Assembly: GCA_947179485.1 (NCBI GenBank)
Contig: OX359245.1
Span: 29,251,067 to 29,315,066, forward strand
Direction: 5' to 3'
Length of the DNA stretch: 64,000 bases
Source: Allacma fusca
Lineage: Eukaryota; Arthropoda; Collembola; Symphypleona; Sminthuridae
The stretch's first letter is position 1; each line of letters begins with the position of its first letter. This document shows positions 35,535 through 49,109 of the stretch, in pieces. The notes beneath the pieces are model-generated. The model made no database searches. It had not been told where the DNA came from and saw only the letters and a list, made by a program, of their open reading frames with translations. The translations under genes were made by a program, and so were the position numbers.

Positions 35535-36013
35535 GGGATCATTTTTTTATTACGTCATCAAAAATTTGCCATATTTTTACCCCCCCCCTCCCCCCTTGTC
35601 CAGAACATCATCATGTTCATCATCGACTGTTTACACCCCCCTCCCCCTCCTTTTATTACGTCATCAGTAACCACTGATACACCCATGGCACATGTTTTGC
35701 CAGTGACAATATCACGTGGAACAGTTTTGATTCGTATTAATATGAAGGAGTCTAAACACGCGAATCCAGTACGTTTCACTCATACAATTAATAGTACTGT
35801 GAATAGACTGTAGTCTACGCAGATCACTTTCAGCTTTTTGCAGCTTTAGCTTTTAGTTTTTTAGTAATAAGCTCAGTAAAAATTTGATTTTCCCGCGGAT
35901 GATGTTACTGTCGTCATTTCTACTAAACCCTCCCCTCCTCCTACCTTCATCATCGTCATTTCTTCTCGTCCCCCCTCCCCCCTTTGGTGATGACGTAATA
36001 AAAGAATGAACCC
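35535..36013. mobile_element. PIF/Harbinger-like MITE, 479 bp, with C/G homopolymer tracts
   Basis: Inverted ends GGGATCATTTTTTTATTACG / rc of CGTAATAAAAGAATGAACCC share GGG.TCATT.TTTTATTACG. TTA flanks both sides (35532-35534, 36014-36016). Inside, polypyrimidine CCCCCCTCCCCC tracts and ATTACGTCATCA recur in inverted order, so the whole folds into a large hairpin. No transposase. Confidence 0.82.
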
Positions 36014-36019
36014 TTATGG

Positions 36020-37200
36020 AATTTATCATTTTGAACATTGAGGTAAACTCGGCTTACAATTACGTCTTAACCCCCCAGAAGTAAGTCGTACATTACATGC
36101 AGATGTCAAAATACGATTTACGTCATACTTGGAGCTAGGATATAGTTATTTCAGACATTTCAGGTGAAACTTCCAACTTCATATTTGTTGTTTAAATTAG
36201 TAAAAATGTATTATTGTGTCGACTGAAATAAAAAGCTAACAAAACCTAAAAACCTAGCAAATGGATCCAATATTCTCTGCAGTTTTTTTAAATATGTCTG
36301 CAAATATTTAAACAACTTTGCCTTCTTTTCAATTTCTTGATTACTCGGGCTTCTTCAGTTGTGGCGGTATTAACCCCTTATTAAAGTTTCAGATTGTGTA
36401 CTTACAATTCCACGCGCAACTTTCAATTAAGGTTAATTAATAGTCTGGAGTTCATAAGAAAAATATACCACACTCTTTAATTGATGAAAGAAATTTAGTG
36501 GAAATCATTTCAGTGCTCCATGTTATTGGTATTGTGTGATTCACAAATCAACATGTATGGAAAGCAGTGATATTGTTACGTTGACTGTTATTTCAGTTGT
36601 CCTCGTCAACAGCAGTATAAATATTTGTATTGTATTGAGAATTATACGGAGAGTTTCAACAATAATAATTATTGCGAAAATTAACCGGACGCCAAAACAT
36701 CTTCATTTGATAACTTGTTCAAGTTCTTTCTTAATTGTTTATATGGTTTTGAATTATATTCATTATTAATTTCTAAACTTCCTAGTCAGAGACTTTACAT
36801 TTAAATGAAAGGCCTACAACAGTGCCGGGATTTAGACCCTAACGTCTGCTCTCATCACGGTTTTATTTTTAAACAAATTGAAATTTCCCAGTTACTAAAG
36901 AAAAAACAAATAACAATGAAGAAAGTTCTAAATGATTGGGTGGAAATTAATTGATTTAATTAATTGATAAAACCTTATTCCAATTACTTATTGGAATTCC
37001 GACATGTTATTAACAGTAAAACTAATTTAAGGTTCCGACCCGAATTCTTTCTTCCTAGCGTTGTGTACTTTTAACGAAGCTAATTGAATTTGTTCGTCAA
37101 TAACTATTTCAATTAATGTAAAATGTGAGTCATTTAAACTTGTGCCGGTTTCCATTAAACACTGCCAGAGAACTTCCTCCAGGTTTGGGGTACAAGGTGT
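36020..37200. other. Intergenic
   Basis: No gene supported. One short open frame (36554-36769) codes a hydrophobic peptide with no recognised relation. Confidence 0.35.
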
Positions 37201-37206
37201 CAGAGC

Positions 37207-38649
37207 ATGTGGAGGGCATTTTTGATCATTTTCAGTTCGGCAGTCAACTGTGCAAAAGTAGGCACAGTGAAAACACTAGACACAGTTAAATACAGTTCAC
37301 ACTATGTTGTAAAATTTCAGAAACTTGATAATTTCTGTGTGTGTTTTTCCAACTTGCTCCGTGAAAACACACTGATAATGTTTTACATAAAGGACTTACT
37401 CTTCACAAATTACGCGGCATTTTTTTGTTACTCCAATCTGAATTTGTTACCCATTGCCTTCATATGGGAAACAGGGAGAATTCATTGCAGTCAATCCGTC
37501 CTCGGAAGACTTGCCTACAGATTTTGGCTGAGCAGTGTAGCCCTTAAGGTAGTGTACACATATGGGGGGCTAGTTGTGTTATATATCCATCCCTGGAAAG
37601 TAATCCTGCACCATTTACCACTTCATATAATCTGCTTGGCTGGGAGTACTCTGGTACTTGTATGGAACTACTTTTTCTTTTTCTCAGGATCACAGGCATG
37701 CTCGTTTGTGTTCAACTCCCTGCGCTCCGATAAAAAAGGTAAATTTTGGAGGTGTGACTTCTAGAGAGGGATTTATTTGAACTTGATATATTGTGTATGT
37801 ATTGTACTTGAGCTATTGAAATTTTTGTCTGGAACGGTTTAATAATTATTATTGTATATTTTTGTATTTTCTAAAGATCTAAAGAAGAAAACCAAACAAG
37901 ATTTACTCCTTCAAATGCTTCCATTGATGCTTGCTTTTGCCCCGATTTTGTTCACTTGCATTTACGCCTATGATCCCCGCTCTGCACAGTTCTATTACAC
38001 GGCATTGCCGAAGTACTACAAAACAGTTACAGCCCTGATACTACTAATCATCTATGAAGATATAATTTTCCTCTTTTGGATGGGGACCTGTACATTTGGC
38101 TTATTCCTGTTCGTCTCTTTTTTTCAGTCCTGTCAAGATCAGAAAAAAATGGTTCGTTGTATTTTAAACGTAGGCTACGGCTCTTCCGCAGACAAAGTTA
38201 CCAAAGCTTTGAAAACCTGCAGGGTCCTGTATTTGAGAGTTGTTTATTTCAACAATTTATGCGCTCATCCTATATTTGCGTTGAAATTGGTTTGCCTGAC
38301 AATTTCAATTGTGGGGTTTTATTTCCTCATTCGGCTACATCATGTGGATATTTTGACGGCCAGTGTCAATGCCACTTTGGGCTTCTACACATTCCTGATA
38401 TACACGGTAATTTTTGATAAGGCATTTACATTGCCAGATGATTTCCAGGAATTGAAGCGGGAAATACTTCGTGAGGTCCGGAATGTACTGAGTCAAAAGC
38501 TTAGGGCTGAATTCAAGAAGATCATCAAGAGTATTCCGAACATTGGCATTCGGGTGGGGAACTTTCAATATTTTGAGAGGATGTGCACTATAATTTTCAT
38601 CAATTTCGTTGTAATTACTATATGCAATTTAATTATTTCTTCGCGATGA
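37207..38649 (+). CDS. Candidate gustatory receptor 4
   Basis: Exons 37207-37738 and 37877-38649 are joined by a 138-base phase-1 intron at the same place as in the other three, giving 434 residues from the ATG at 37207. The N-terminal 60 residues differ from the paralogues, so the first exon may begin later and another start may exist. Blocks shared with receptors 2 and 3 are HPWKVILHHLPLHIICLAGS, WNYFFFFSGS, DPRSAQFYYTALPK, FFQSCQD, YLRVVYFNNLCAHPIF, IRLHHVDILTASVNATLG, FTLPDDF and IPNIGIRVGNFQYFERMCT. Hydrophobic segments number seven or eight. It is equally distant from receptors 2 and 3, so it split off before their duplication. AATAAA near 38912. Confidence 0.73.
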
Positions 38650-38919
38650 AGGCTTGCATGTCATTGCACTCAATCATTGGAAAACTATAACTATTATGCC
38701 GTACTTTAAACATTGAAAGTTGAAATGTTTCGTCGTTCTGGAGTAGATTGGGAAATGCTGCAAGATGATTTTAAATATATACGACGCGTGAAGTTAAACT
38801 GCCACAATGAATTGTGCTCCTGCGTTATATACGCATCATTTATATGCCAACCCATAAGTATCTGTTTTGATTTGAATGTGTAATAATTAAGCATCGCAGA
38901 TAAGTAAAAATAATAAATA

Positions 38920-40080
38920 ATATGTTTGGTAACGGATGAACCTGTGTTTCAAATGTCTGCATGATTTGTGATTAATACGTTGTTCTGTAGCATTATTTCA
39001 ACTTCGTTTTTGGACACCTCTGACACAGTTTAATCAAATCCAACGATTTTGCTAACATTTGGTTCCACAACTTTCAACAGAAACGTTTTTGTACCAATGG
39101 GGTTATAATTCATAATAAACAAACTCCAGACATATGTGCAACATGCATGGGTGTGAGTCTTTTAACTGGCTTGCTATGTAGTCATATTTTTCCTGTAGTG
39201 TTGTCCGATATTGTAATTCATTTAGTATACAGCGCAACTGCTTGTATAGCCTGGTGGTGGTAAGGGCAATAGAACCGTATTAGGAAACAGTGAGTGAAAA
39301 TCTGGAAAGTAATTATGATATGAGCGCAGCAGCAAATTATGATGAAAACGTATGGCTGATGAAAACTGAGACATGAAAAATGGAGAAATACAATTTTATT
39401 TTACAATATTAATTCTGGTTTGATTTCAAGTGTACTTCTGGAGAGAGTCTGGTTACTTATTCGCAGGTGCGTAGTCAGGAACTGGTCAACTTTAATTATA
39501 ACGTACATAATATTGCATAATCAATGCGAAATCCAGTTAACTAATGTAAAACGCATCAAACTTGCAAACTGAATTTCAGATTTTTGTTTTGTTTGTCTTA
39601 CGATTCCATCAAATTTGAACGCTTCAATTGCTAATATTTTGAATAGTTTGTCAGTTCAAACCCTCTAAGTTTGCTCCTTGCAAAATTCTCGTTGATTGTT
39701 TTGATTACTAATAACCCGTATTTATATAAATACTATAGAGCAAGACCATTATCTCGTCTCTTTCAAGGTTGATCGTCAAAAACCTCATTGAAACATGTAA
39801 TTTCATTCTAATTATGTATTCGTTATAGTGTATTATTCAACCGACATGCGCATCTTTTCATTTGTTTTACCATATGAGAATCTTGGGTTGTAAATAGGCT
39901 TCTGAGATGCACAAAAGGTAGGTTTGGTAAGCTTTGCGAAGTTGGTAATTGGTACATGAGCTTAGTTCCCTTGGTATTAAACCTAAAGGAATACTTTTGC
40001 CATACGTACGCTAACCATCTAGTTCTTGTAGCTCTGTTATTATGTGTTATAAAAAGGGCTTATATAAAGAATTTGTGTTA
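38920..40080. other. Intergenic
   Basis: No coding exon, RNA gene or paired repeat recognised. Confidence 0.35.
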
Positions 40081-40082
40081 TA

Positions 40083-40930
40083 CAGGAAAAACTCGATATA
40101 ACGGATGGCTCTACAACGGATATTTAGTTACACCGGACAGATTTATTTGTCCCGGCAAGGCTCCCATATAACCAATGCTAAAAATATTGCATACAACGGA
40201 CATTTGTATACCGGAAAATTAGTTATAACGGACACACTTTGAAGCCCTTTGGAAACATTTTGCATGCATAAAACGGATTTTAAGCGGAAATTTATTACAA
40301 AATATTCGATTGGCTCCCTTTAACATGTAATCGTTAGCCCAGGCAATTCAAACGTTTGTTACTCATATATGTATGTAGCATGAATGGTCATATTGGGACC
40401 AAATCGTTGCACATACATTTTGGTTGAATGAATAAGAACTCTTGAACACTTACGTGTTTCATCTATTTAGTTTGGATTTATGTCTTGCAACTTGTTCACA
40501 GTGCTAAAATGTCCGAAAAATCAAACCGAGTTTAAATTTAGGAGAAAAAGCAAGTATTATATATTTAAAATTCAAAGTGGGAACTCTCAAACTCAACTAT
40601 TCAAGGATCGTGCTCTAGCATCAACCAGAGTGAATGATATTTGGAAGAAATTGTGTAATAAAGTGTTCACGTAAAAATGGACTTATTAAATTATTGTACT
40701 TCTATATTTAATCAATTCAATGTTTCTACAGTTGAATAATTATTATATTATTAGTCTGGTGTTTCCATGTTGTATTTCGATGAATTTAGGTCAATATTCC
40801 TAATCAGCCTTGTTTGTCATTTCGGAAATTATATAACGGATAAAATCCGTTATGTGCACACAACGGAAATTTTGTATATCGGACAAATTTTACCGGTCCC
40901 CTGGAAATCCGTTATATCGAGTTTTTCCTG
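40083..40930 (+). mobile_element. pogo-like element, 848 bp, with transposase HTH remnant
   Basis: Inverted ends start CAGGAAAAACTCGATATAAC with TA duplications at 40081-40082 and 40931-40932. Further ATAACGGA/TCCGTTAT motifs lie inside. The frame at 40480-40674 contains KIQSGNSQTQLFKD and RVNDIWKKLC, resembling the CENP-B/pogo N-terminal helix-turn-helix (I..GxSQT.IAK........V..IWK). The rest of the transposase (DDE part) is absent, so the element is a deletion derivative. Confidence 0.82.
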
Positions 40931-40934
40931 TATT

Positions 40935-41870
40935 CCTCTGACATATTTGCAGAAACGTTACTTCTGTGCGATTGTAATGACGTACGTCTTGGTAATGAAA
41001 TGTTATAAAACTATTTATGAATAAACAATGGTCCTCCAAATTTACTACTTGTAATTGAGTTTGATCCGATTTCGGATTCCTGTGATACACGTTTTTGCTT
41101 TGAAAAGAAACTGTTGATATGAGGTGTGTTTGTCCCTTCCATAATGAAAAATTAAGTAAAGTTTACTGATGTAATAAGTCTATTCAACTTCAAAATTCCC
41201 TTAAAGCAATACATATAAGTTAGAGAAGCTAAACCCTCTTAACTTGAAAACGTTTAAAGTCGTTGTCACCATACCTTGAAGACTGAAATTATTGAATTGA
41301 GATCGTTTGGTTTCGCAATGAATTCAAATCACCCGCTAACCAAGGATGAACATAATAAAAATATATGTTTTTATACCATACATTCTCGTGATAACAGAGT
41401 GCAGTACTCGTACTCACGAGTTTACTTTGAGCCCGAGTACTTGGTTTTATAACCGTGTACTCACAATCATGAGTGCGAGTACATACCACATATATGTTTA
41501 TTAATGATTGCGAGGACGAGAACATAAAAACATACTCATGTTTTTTAAAAAATGCAATACTCTGGACTCTAGTATGAAAAAGGTAATTTAATGTCAGGCT
41601 TGTATATATCATATACAAGTTTGTACAATTACGCAAACTGGAAACGAAACGAAATCGTTCAGTGAGTATGATTGAGAATAGCATCCGTTAATATTTCAGC
41701 CAAAATAATCTTGTTTCAATCTTATGGTTTCCAAAATGAGAGAACAATGTAATGAAAAAAGCGAGAATCTATATTTAAAACCATGAATGCTTTTCAAATA
41801 AAAAAATTAAATTACATTTAAAAATAAACACGGAACAAAATTATTCGAATGTATTCAGGTTGTCAGGTAT
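40935..41870. other. Intergenic
   Basis: No gene supported. 41399-41480 has repeated (C/G)AGTAC and CTCACGAG motifs in both orientations, perhaps the end of an undelimited element. Confidence 0.3.
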
Positions 41871-41889
41871 TTGAAGTAGGGTATGCATA

Positions 41890-43254
41890 TATCGATTCTC
41901 CCTGTAGCTTACGCCGCGGACAGTCGCATTTTGTATTGGCTCTCAACATTCCTGTTGCTTCCACTGACTGGTACTCGGTATTGAGTAAAATAGTGCCAAT
42001 AGACGCGTTCAGTGTAAATGCAACGTAAACCAAGCAAACGTGATCTGAGTATTATACCTCCTGATAAATTCAACACAGTAGTGCAAACAAATAATTTGTC
42101 GAAAAAACGTAAAACCATGGTGACACTTGAAGACCTGAAAGATCTGATAGACTGCATGTCTGGTAAGCTGGACACAGTCATTGATACAAAAATACGGGAG
42201 CATGAACTTAGATTAGACCTTATGGAATTAAAGTTGGAATTTTCGCACGAAAACGTTAATGAAAAATCAGTAGTTATTTTCGGAGTTCATGAAGAAAATC
42301 AGGAAAGTTTCCCACAATTGGAGCAAACTATGGATAAGCTGATGGTCAATCTATCCATGCAAGGAATTGGATATGATAATGTTAGAAGAAACGCCAGGAA
42401 AATCCAGGCCAATTTCCTCAACATTGCTGACTGCTCTTGACAAGCACAAACTCATGTCTGCCAAATCCAGCAACAGAAGTAGACCAGAATTAAAGAACAT
42501 CCTGACATTGTCTAAAGCTAAAATATGTAAACGGTCACAAATTCAAAAAATGCGCTCTGCGAACTTCAGTGCTGTACTGTGATCAAATATGGGGTCTTCG
42601 ACACTTTCAGGACATGTAAAGAATTCAGCGGTGTTACTTCAAGAGAATCTTGTGCATGTGTAACTTACCGAGAGTATGTGGAATCAGAGGCACTCTCAAT
42701 ACCAAATAGTAATAGTAACTAATTTCCAGCTTGTGTGCAATCGTATATACTAATTGACATCGGTATACGCCAAAAATATTTACTGTCACTAGCTAGACTT
42801 GCCGGCAGATAAATCAGATTCCTTAAAGAAATGTACAAATTCCACAGTATTCTCGACCCTCAGCCTTGCCAAGCATGCAGCACATAAGAAACTAAACTGT
42901 CTCTTTAGAACATACACTCACTCGTTGACCAATGCAAATTATTAATATATTATTAACATTCAAAATTACAACCTGGAAACTCTATGCAGATTATATGTCG
43001 ACCCACATATCACAAGAGACATAGACAAGAGCCTAAACATCATACTAAAATTTCCTTAAACAAAGAGAACTTTTCACTGACTTTACCTAACAACAGCGTG
43101 ACTGACACCTGTAAAATCTACTTTTGCTAATATGTTCCATAGCATGTTACTTAATAACAATAAAGGAGATTTACAATATTGTATCCTAACACGAAAATTA
43201 TGTTTTCAATGGATCATGGGCGAAAGCCTAAAGGACCTTAAATAAATAAATACA
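41890..43254 (+). mobile_element. LINE relic: ORF1 plus 3' end with (AAAT)n tail
   Basis: An ATG at 42018 opens an ORF1-like protein: basic N-terminus, heptad-like region (LEDLKDLIDCMSGKLDTVID...), then VVIFGVHEE, the L1-type RNA-binding fold start that pairs with LNLIIHGIE of the better LINE at 62959. After about 42370 the reading moves to another frame: RPISSTLLTALDKHKLMSAK and LKNILTLSKAKICKRSQIQK (42390-42550). The element ends at GGGCGAAAGCCTAAAGGACC and a TAAATAAATAAATA tail (about 43240-43254). Most of ORF2 is missing. Dead copy. Confidence 0.7.
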
Positions 43255-43259
43255 GTGCG

Positions 43260-46120
43260 AGGATCACATTTTAGTCTTCTGTCCTCATGAGGACGAGTGA
43301 GTGCAGACTTGACAATTGTTAACGCGTCAGTATGAGGATGAGGGCAGTTTATTCAATTTGTGTTGAGTGTAAGTGGAATGCGAGTGCGAAACAAAATGTA
43401 AAATCTATGTATATACCAAAAATATGCCAAACGTTGTCTTTGTTTTATATATTATTTATCAATTTTCTATTGATGTTCTCGTTAGTAGTACTTTTATTAT
43501 TATTAATTATTTAAGCGCTTCTGCAACTAAATAAAACTCGTTCAGTCTCACAATCGGATCTGTCATATACCAAATCCATTAACATTTGACAAATATACTA
43601 ATCAAAAAATTAATAACAAAATTAAGTTTTGAGTTAAGAATTCACAACTAACAAAATATATTGTTATTAAAAATTGAAGTGAGCCGAAACAATTAAAGGC
43701 ATCCTGGGCAAGAAGTCATGTTTCTGCTTTTCAAGTAAACTTTGAAATCCAACCCGAGAAGCATTTAGCGGCAGCTTCGGTGATATTAGGCTATTTTTGA
43801 TTGAAGTATGTATTCCGCTAACGCATACATAAACGTTACATTTTTTACGGTTTTAAGGTTTACGTTAGTGTTTGAGTACAATAAGCGAAAACGTTTACCA
43901 GCGGGGAAGAATGAGATGACCGCGAAGTCCTTTCTTTTTCATTTATAGTGAGGTTTCATAGTGTTCATTAGAGAGGTTAGTTTATTCAAGTTCACAAATA
44001 TTTTCGATATTTATTCATTTACTGTATATTCTTGAATGTGACGATGTCATCGTGTTCATACCAACGAACAAACCTACGCCACTGCTGAAATTGACGAGAA
44101 AACTTGGGATTTGTGCTTTACTTCGTAGGCTGGCAAATTCTAACAGGTAAGTTGATCCAGTCACAATAAAACGTCATTTATAATTTATGTGCGTTAAATA
44201 TTAATGATCCTTATTTTTAGGTATTGATTTATTAGTTGACATATTATGTATGATATTTAAAAAATGTCAATAGATTTGACAATTCATGTCTGTAAACCTG
44301 TTTGAAAATTTCCCTGTTGAAAACATGTTTACCCTGGAGAGATTCTTAACGCCTTCCAACATAACCCCTACATCAAGCGTTTTAAAATAATCTTCCTCAC
44401 TGGCATTTTTAGATTCGAAATTTAAAAATTGATTGAATTATTATCAACAATGGATCTGAAATTATTTAGTTTGCATATGAATATTTGTAATAATATTTGT
44501 AGGCACGCTCAAAATAACTTAAAAACTTAAGCTTTACGGCAGAAAGTTTGCATACTTATTTAATTCCTTAAAAATTTGAAAATGTTCGACAATCATTGGA
44601 CTACACGGGAGTAAATTCCACAAGGTCAATATGGTTTAAGTGAATCTTACGTGTTTCAGCTAATGCGAATATTTACTCGACCTTTCTGACTATTGAGTTG
44701 TGCCTCTGCTGTTATTGAACTGTTATGTCTAAAATGCTTAATATTTGTGAATTCACGTCTTGACCCTTGTGTTTGTATATTTTATGTTTGTACTAATTTA
44801 AATGACGACAGTTTTACCTCGCTTTTGCGTCTCTTGGCATTGACAAGACATCCATATTTGTAGGGTTTAATTACTCAGACACATTGTATAAATAAAGCCA
44901 AACGAAAAACAGTCATTTGGTGGAACATGTGAGTTAAAATTAAAATATAACTCAAGTCTACTTGAATTGGCAATTAATTACAATGTTTCAATTTCCTTCA
45001 AATTTGGTATTAATAGAGCAACTTTGATTGTTCTTGTAATCCATTTGCAGAGTTAATATGTCCTGTCACGCTCAAAATGTCAGTAACAGCTCTCCTATTA
45101 TCGATTATAATACTTTTGGAATTTGCAGCGCTGTTTTAATGAAATTGTAATTATAGTGTAGAATGCAAAAGTACAAATAAATGATCCTGACATTTTTCTT
45201 GCTTTAAATTTATTCGGTTCGGTTATTATTTTGTTTGGCATGGCATTTTGCATTAATGAACCTCTGTTCTTTCATAGTTTCTGTAACTCGTTAATTCGAA
45301 TTCAGATTAAAGTTTTGCACACAATTCTCGTAATGTAAATATAATATAATTTTTGTAATATGCACCTGCATTATATTATTGTTATTATCCTATTATTTCG
45401 TTAATAATTAACAAGTTTATCCACTTCAAATCTGATGCTGCAGATATTAACAATGTTGAATCTTTAGAAAGGGATTGAGACATGAATGGTTGTTCTTGTT
45501 CATGTAAATGTAAATCTGCAGATGCACATAAAATGTGAGTGTGTGTAAGATTAAACAAACAAGGTTAAACGAAATTAATGTAATTGATTGGAAAATAAAT
45601 TTAAATTTAATTAATCAATTAATTTTAGTGGTAGAGCAAAGGGGTCTTTAAATTAATTATGCAGTCAGAGATTCTTTAAATTAATCAGGAGTAGGTAGAG
45701 CAAAATCCAAACTAGCATAGTAACAGGTAAGGGACTATTTATTGTAATATTATAATAATCCAGCGCTCCGATCGGAATACATGCGTTGTCCGGGAAAAAT
45801 ACTAATTTCATTTGCTGAAATTTTATCCGAAACTATGCTTGGAAAAACCACTATTTTATTAAAATTACCAGGGAAATAGTTTTTAAGGAAGGGTAGGCAA
45901 AATTAAATAGGGTTGAATACGTGCCAAAACCTGCCAGACCAGGCTTTCTATCAAGTAAAATTTGAAACTCCAAAATAATATAGTACTTTAAAGGATCCAA
46001 AATCACCTTTATGCAGCACAAGAAGATCCCAATTATTTTATTCCCAAAATAAACCAATTTTCAAAAACAAATTTCAAAATTATAATTTTAAGGCGAAAAA
46101 CTACGCAAGTATATATATAT
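43260..46120. other. Intergenic, AT-rich
   Basis: No gene or delimited element recognised. A short tract of TTAATTAAT repeats is at 45560-45660. Confidence 0.3.
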
Positions 46121-46129
46121 ACCTTGCAC

Positions 46130-46420
46130 GCCAATAACCAAGCCGCCACGATTTTAAATCTGGCCCTGGAACGATCTGGGTAGGCAGGGATTGGTGGTAA
46201 GATCTAGATAATTCTCTGGTGATACAGGGAGCCGGAAGAGGTATAAATTACCTTAAGCAACCTTTCGGTTGGAATAGATGGGAGAGGTCTCCGGAAACAA
46301 GACCCAGAGGTAAAGACCTCGGAACCAACCTCTCAGGCAGTGGATTTCAGAAATGTTCCATCTGTGAAAATCCTTTGCCCTTTTATACTTTTGAAGGGGT
46401 CCAGGATTTCCACAGGAGGA
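46130..46420. other. GC-richer island of unknown origin
   Basis: Base composition changes sharply from the AT-rich surroundings, and a continuous frame on + (about 46219-46431) has a protein-like look (GWNRWERSPETRPRGKD, CSICENPLP). No start, family or splice context was found. It could be a piece of a retroelement. Confidence 0.3.
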
Positions 46421-46884
46421 ACATAAGATAAGGTTGTTTTTTTTTATTTTTAGCTTTTTTTAAGTAGGTCAGGATTAGGGTAAGGTAAGGGCTGATAAAA
46501 TGTAAAGAAAGTGTTTGCATTTTCTTGCTAATCCTTTTTATTTTACTTTCCAGCTCTCGAGTGTTTTGGTCAGTATCAACACTGACAGAAAGAGTCATTG
46601 GTATTTCCTAAAGTCGATAGACAAATACCAATGTTAGATATTTTGCCGCAGCAAGGAAAGATTTGCGTTTCTGATATATTAACCGATCACAAAATGGTAA
46701 CAGCATCTAGTGGGCCAATGAGCCTCGTAAGCGGCCAACAATTCTAAATCTGTGGCATTTCGTGACCGAGATACCAGCAGCCCTTCCTGTTGGATTCATC
46801 CAATCAACCGTGTCAGTTGTTGATGTCGCCAGAAGTAAGCCCAAACTCACTTGATAAGGAATTGATTTAGCATACAGCTTATTA

Positions 46885-47741
46885 CAGTGAATTTCCTATA
46901 TAGTGGTTTCCAAGGGAGTGACAAATTCCTGCCACTATATAGGGATGCCACTATATGTTACTAATGGTTAACTATATACTATTATTTTTTTAGACAATAA
47001 CTGTAACTAAATGCATTTATAAATTTATTTATTTTTACAGAATACTCAAAATTATGAGGTATGCTAAGCTTCATTGAGTTTAAGATGTTCAGTAACTTTA
47101 GGTTTCCTCATACTATTAATAATATTAGTCGGAACAAACTTTTCGACTGCAATGTCACCATTCCAGAAACCAAAATCCTGGAATTATGGCAATGGGAATT
47201 ACTTCCACTGAGTACTCTTTTTTACAATGAGGGTTTTCTTGACTGTCTGTTTAATGTCATTTTAAATCTTCAATATAATAATTCAATTTATTTTAAAAAA
47301 CCAGCACGAATTGAAACTTATTAGAAGTGAGCCAAGGCAAAAATGGCAATGATTTGTGTTATAACTGTTCGTTTTAACTTAAGTCACGGATCATATGCCA
47401 TAAATCCAGCTAATCATACCAGGGCGTCAGTAAACCACAATAATAATCAAACTGTATTAACATTTGAAATTAAAATTGAACCAACCGACATAAGCATTAT
47501 TAAGCGCCCGCACGTTTTATAACATCATGTTATACTTTTGTAGCCATTATCTAGCTAATTTTATGCCAACTGCCATTATAATTTTGCATTGTCTGAGCCA
47601 CCGTAACACCTAATAGTGCAATTATAGAGGGAATACCATTATAGCGGGTGCCACTATACTGTATACCTTTAACATTGCAAACCTTTAGGGAGGGTTTTTT
47701 GATGCCATTAAAGAGGAAACCACTATATGGGAAATTCACTG
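46885..47741. mobile_element. pogo-like MITE, 857 bp
   Basis: Inverted ends CAGTGAATTTCCTATATAGT / rc of ACTATATGGGAAATTCACTG, with TA duplications at 46883-46884 and 47742-47743. CCACTATA motifs repeat inward. The internal frame at 47061-47324 has no recognisable transposase motif. Confidence 0.88.
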
Positions 47742-47749
47742 TAGTACCT

Positions 47750-49100
47750 CTCAGATCAGCAATCTGAGAGCAAATGACGGGGGTTCCATGTATATACTTA
47801 TACAGAGCATGATTTTAAAGTCACATTGACTTACAGTTGCTAGAAATCAGTGTCAGAAGTGGCACTGCGGAAAATAATTAATATATAAATGAAGGTACAC
47901 ATATACATCAATTTTCACTGTACATACAAGTTAAATTGAAGTATTATGTAACCACATACATTTAATGACAAGGAAAATATCTAATGTAATTACTTAAAAC
48001 AATCTTGCTTGTTGTCGAATGCCCCCACAAGATAATGTGAGAACTTGCGGAGCAAGGAATAATAACAACAAGACTTACTTGTTGGAAGTTAATAAATGTG
48101 CTCAATCATATACAAACAATAGTTAACATGTCAAGCTCACATCAATATCAATGCGAAATCCCGTGTTTGTAGATTCACATGATCAAAATGAAGTACACAA
48201 ACATACAAAAAAAACGCAAATGCATCTGATTTTCTGGAATAATTTCTCAATACGGGAAAGTTTAATCACAACGACGAATAGTACAGCCTAGACTGACCTT
48301 TACAATATCCCATTCACAACAATATTATGTGCAACACAAGCAGACATATCTGTTTTATCTTTGTTGTATGGAATAAATAATATATTAATAAATCCAAGGG
48401 TTTTAAAAATTTAAATGCCCTCCACCATGTGCTTTATTAGGTAAAAATACCCGTAATGCTGATTGTTCATTAGGTGCATTGTTTTGACAACAGTTTTTTA
48501 AATTTTGGCAGGCAACTTAAGCATTTTGGGCCGAGAGTTTTATAAAAACAGGACGTGCGTACATACATGGTTAAGCGGACGTAGCGTTTCATTTGCGAGT
48601 TCAAAACACAAACAATATGTTTTCTTTAGTTCCAAGCAAGGTTTGTGGGCTGAAAAATTGAGAGCACTGCACATTAAACACCACAAGGTGAATCCAGCTG
48701 ATATATGTACATCTAAAAGTCTGGTCTAGACAAGTTTCGCTCAGGTTGTACGATACAATAATCTCAGCAAACCACTAGGGTTGGAGATCCAATGCACCAA
48801 TGTAAAATTCTAAAGTTAACATTGTTGATCTAAGATCAAACTTTCAGGAATTAACTTTAGTCCAACGTACAGTAAAACGTGTTTACTGGGATCAGTTTCA
48901 TATCAAATTTCATAAAATTGAGAAGCGAAAAGTTATCGTCACCACTTATGTATATTTACGCATATTTTGTTTTTACGTAATGGCTGTACTCAATATGTAA
49001 TCCATTTACAGCACAATATAAAAAACATTTACCTGAAAAGGGTATAAAAATTATAAATAATAATTATTATAAAGGTATGCATATGGAATCATTAAAATTC
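47750..49100. other. Intergenic
   Basis: No gene supported. A frame at 48505-48729 follows an acceptor-like TTTTGGCAG but has no ATG or known domain. Confidence 0.3.
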
Positions 49101-49109
49101 CCAATGTCT

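Noticed and set aside
42009-42203. Minus-strand frames opposite the LINE ORF1 relic
   Set aside because: Shadows of the + strand ORF1-like sequence, with no motif of their own.
48505-48729. 75-codon frame with KNRTCVHTWLSGRS
   Set aside because: No ATG, no family, no donor or partner exon; kept only as a remark in the intergenic entry.
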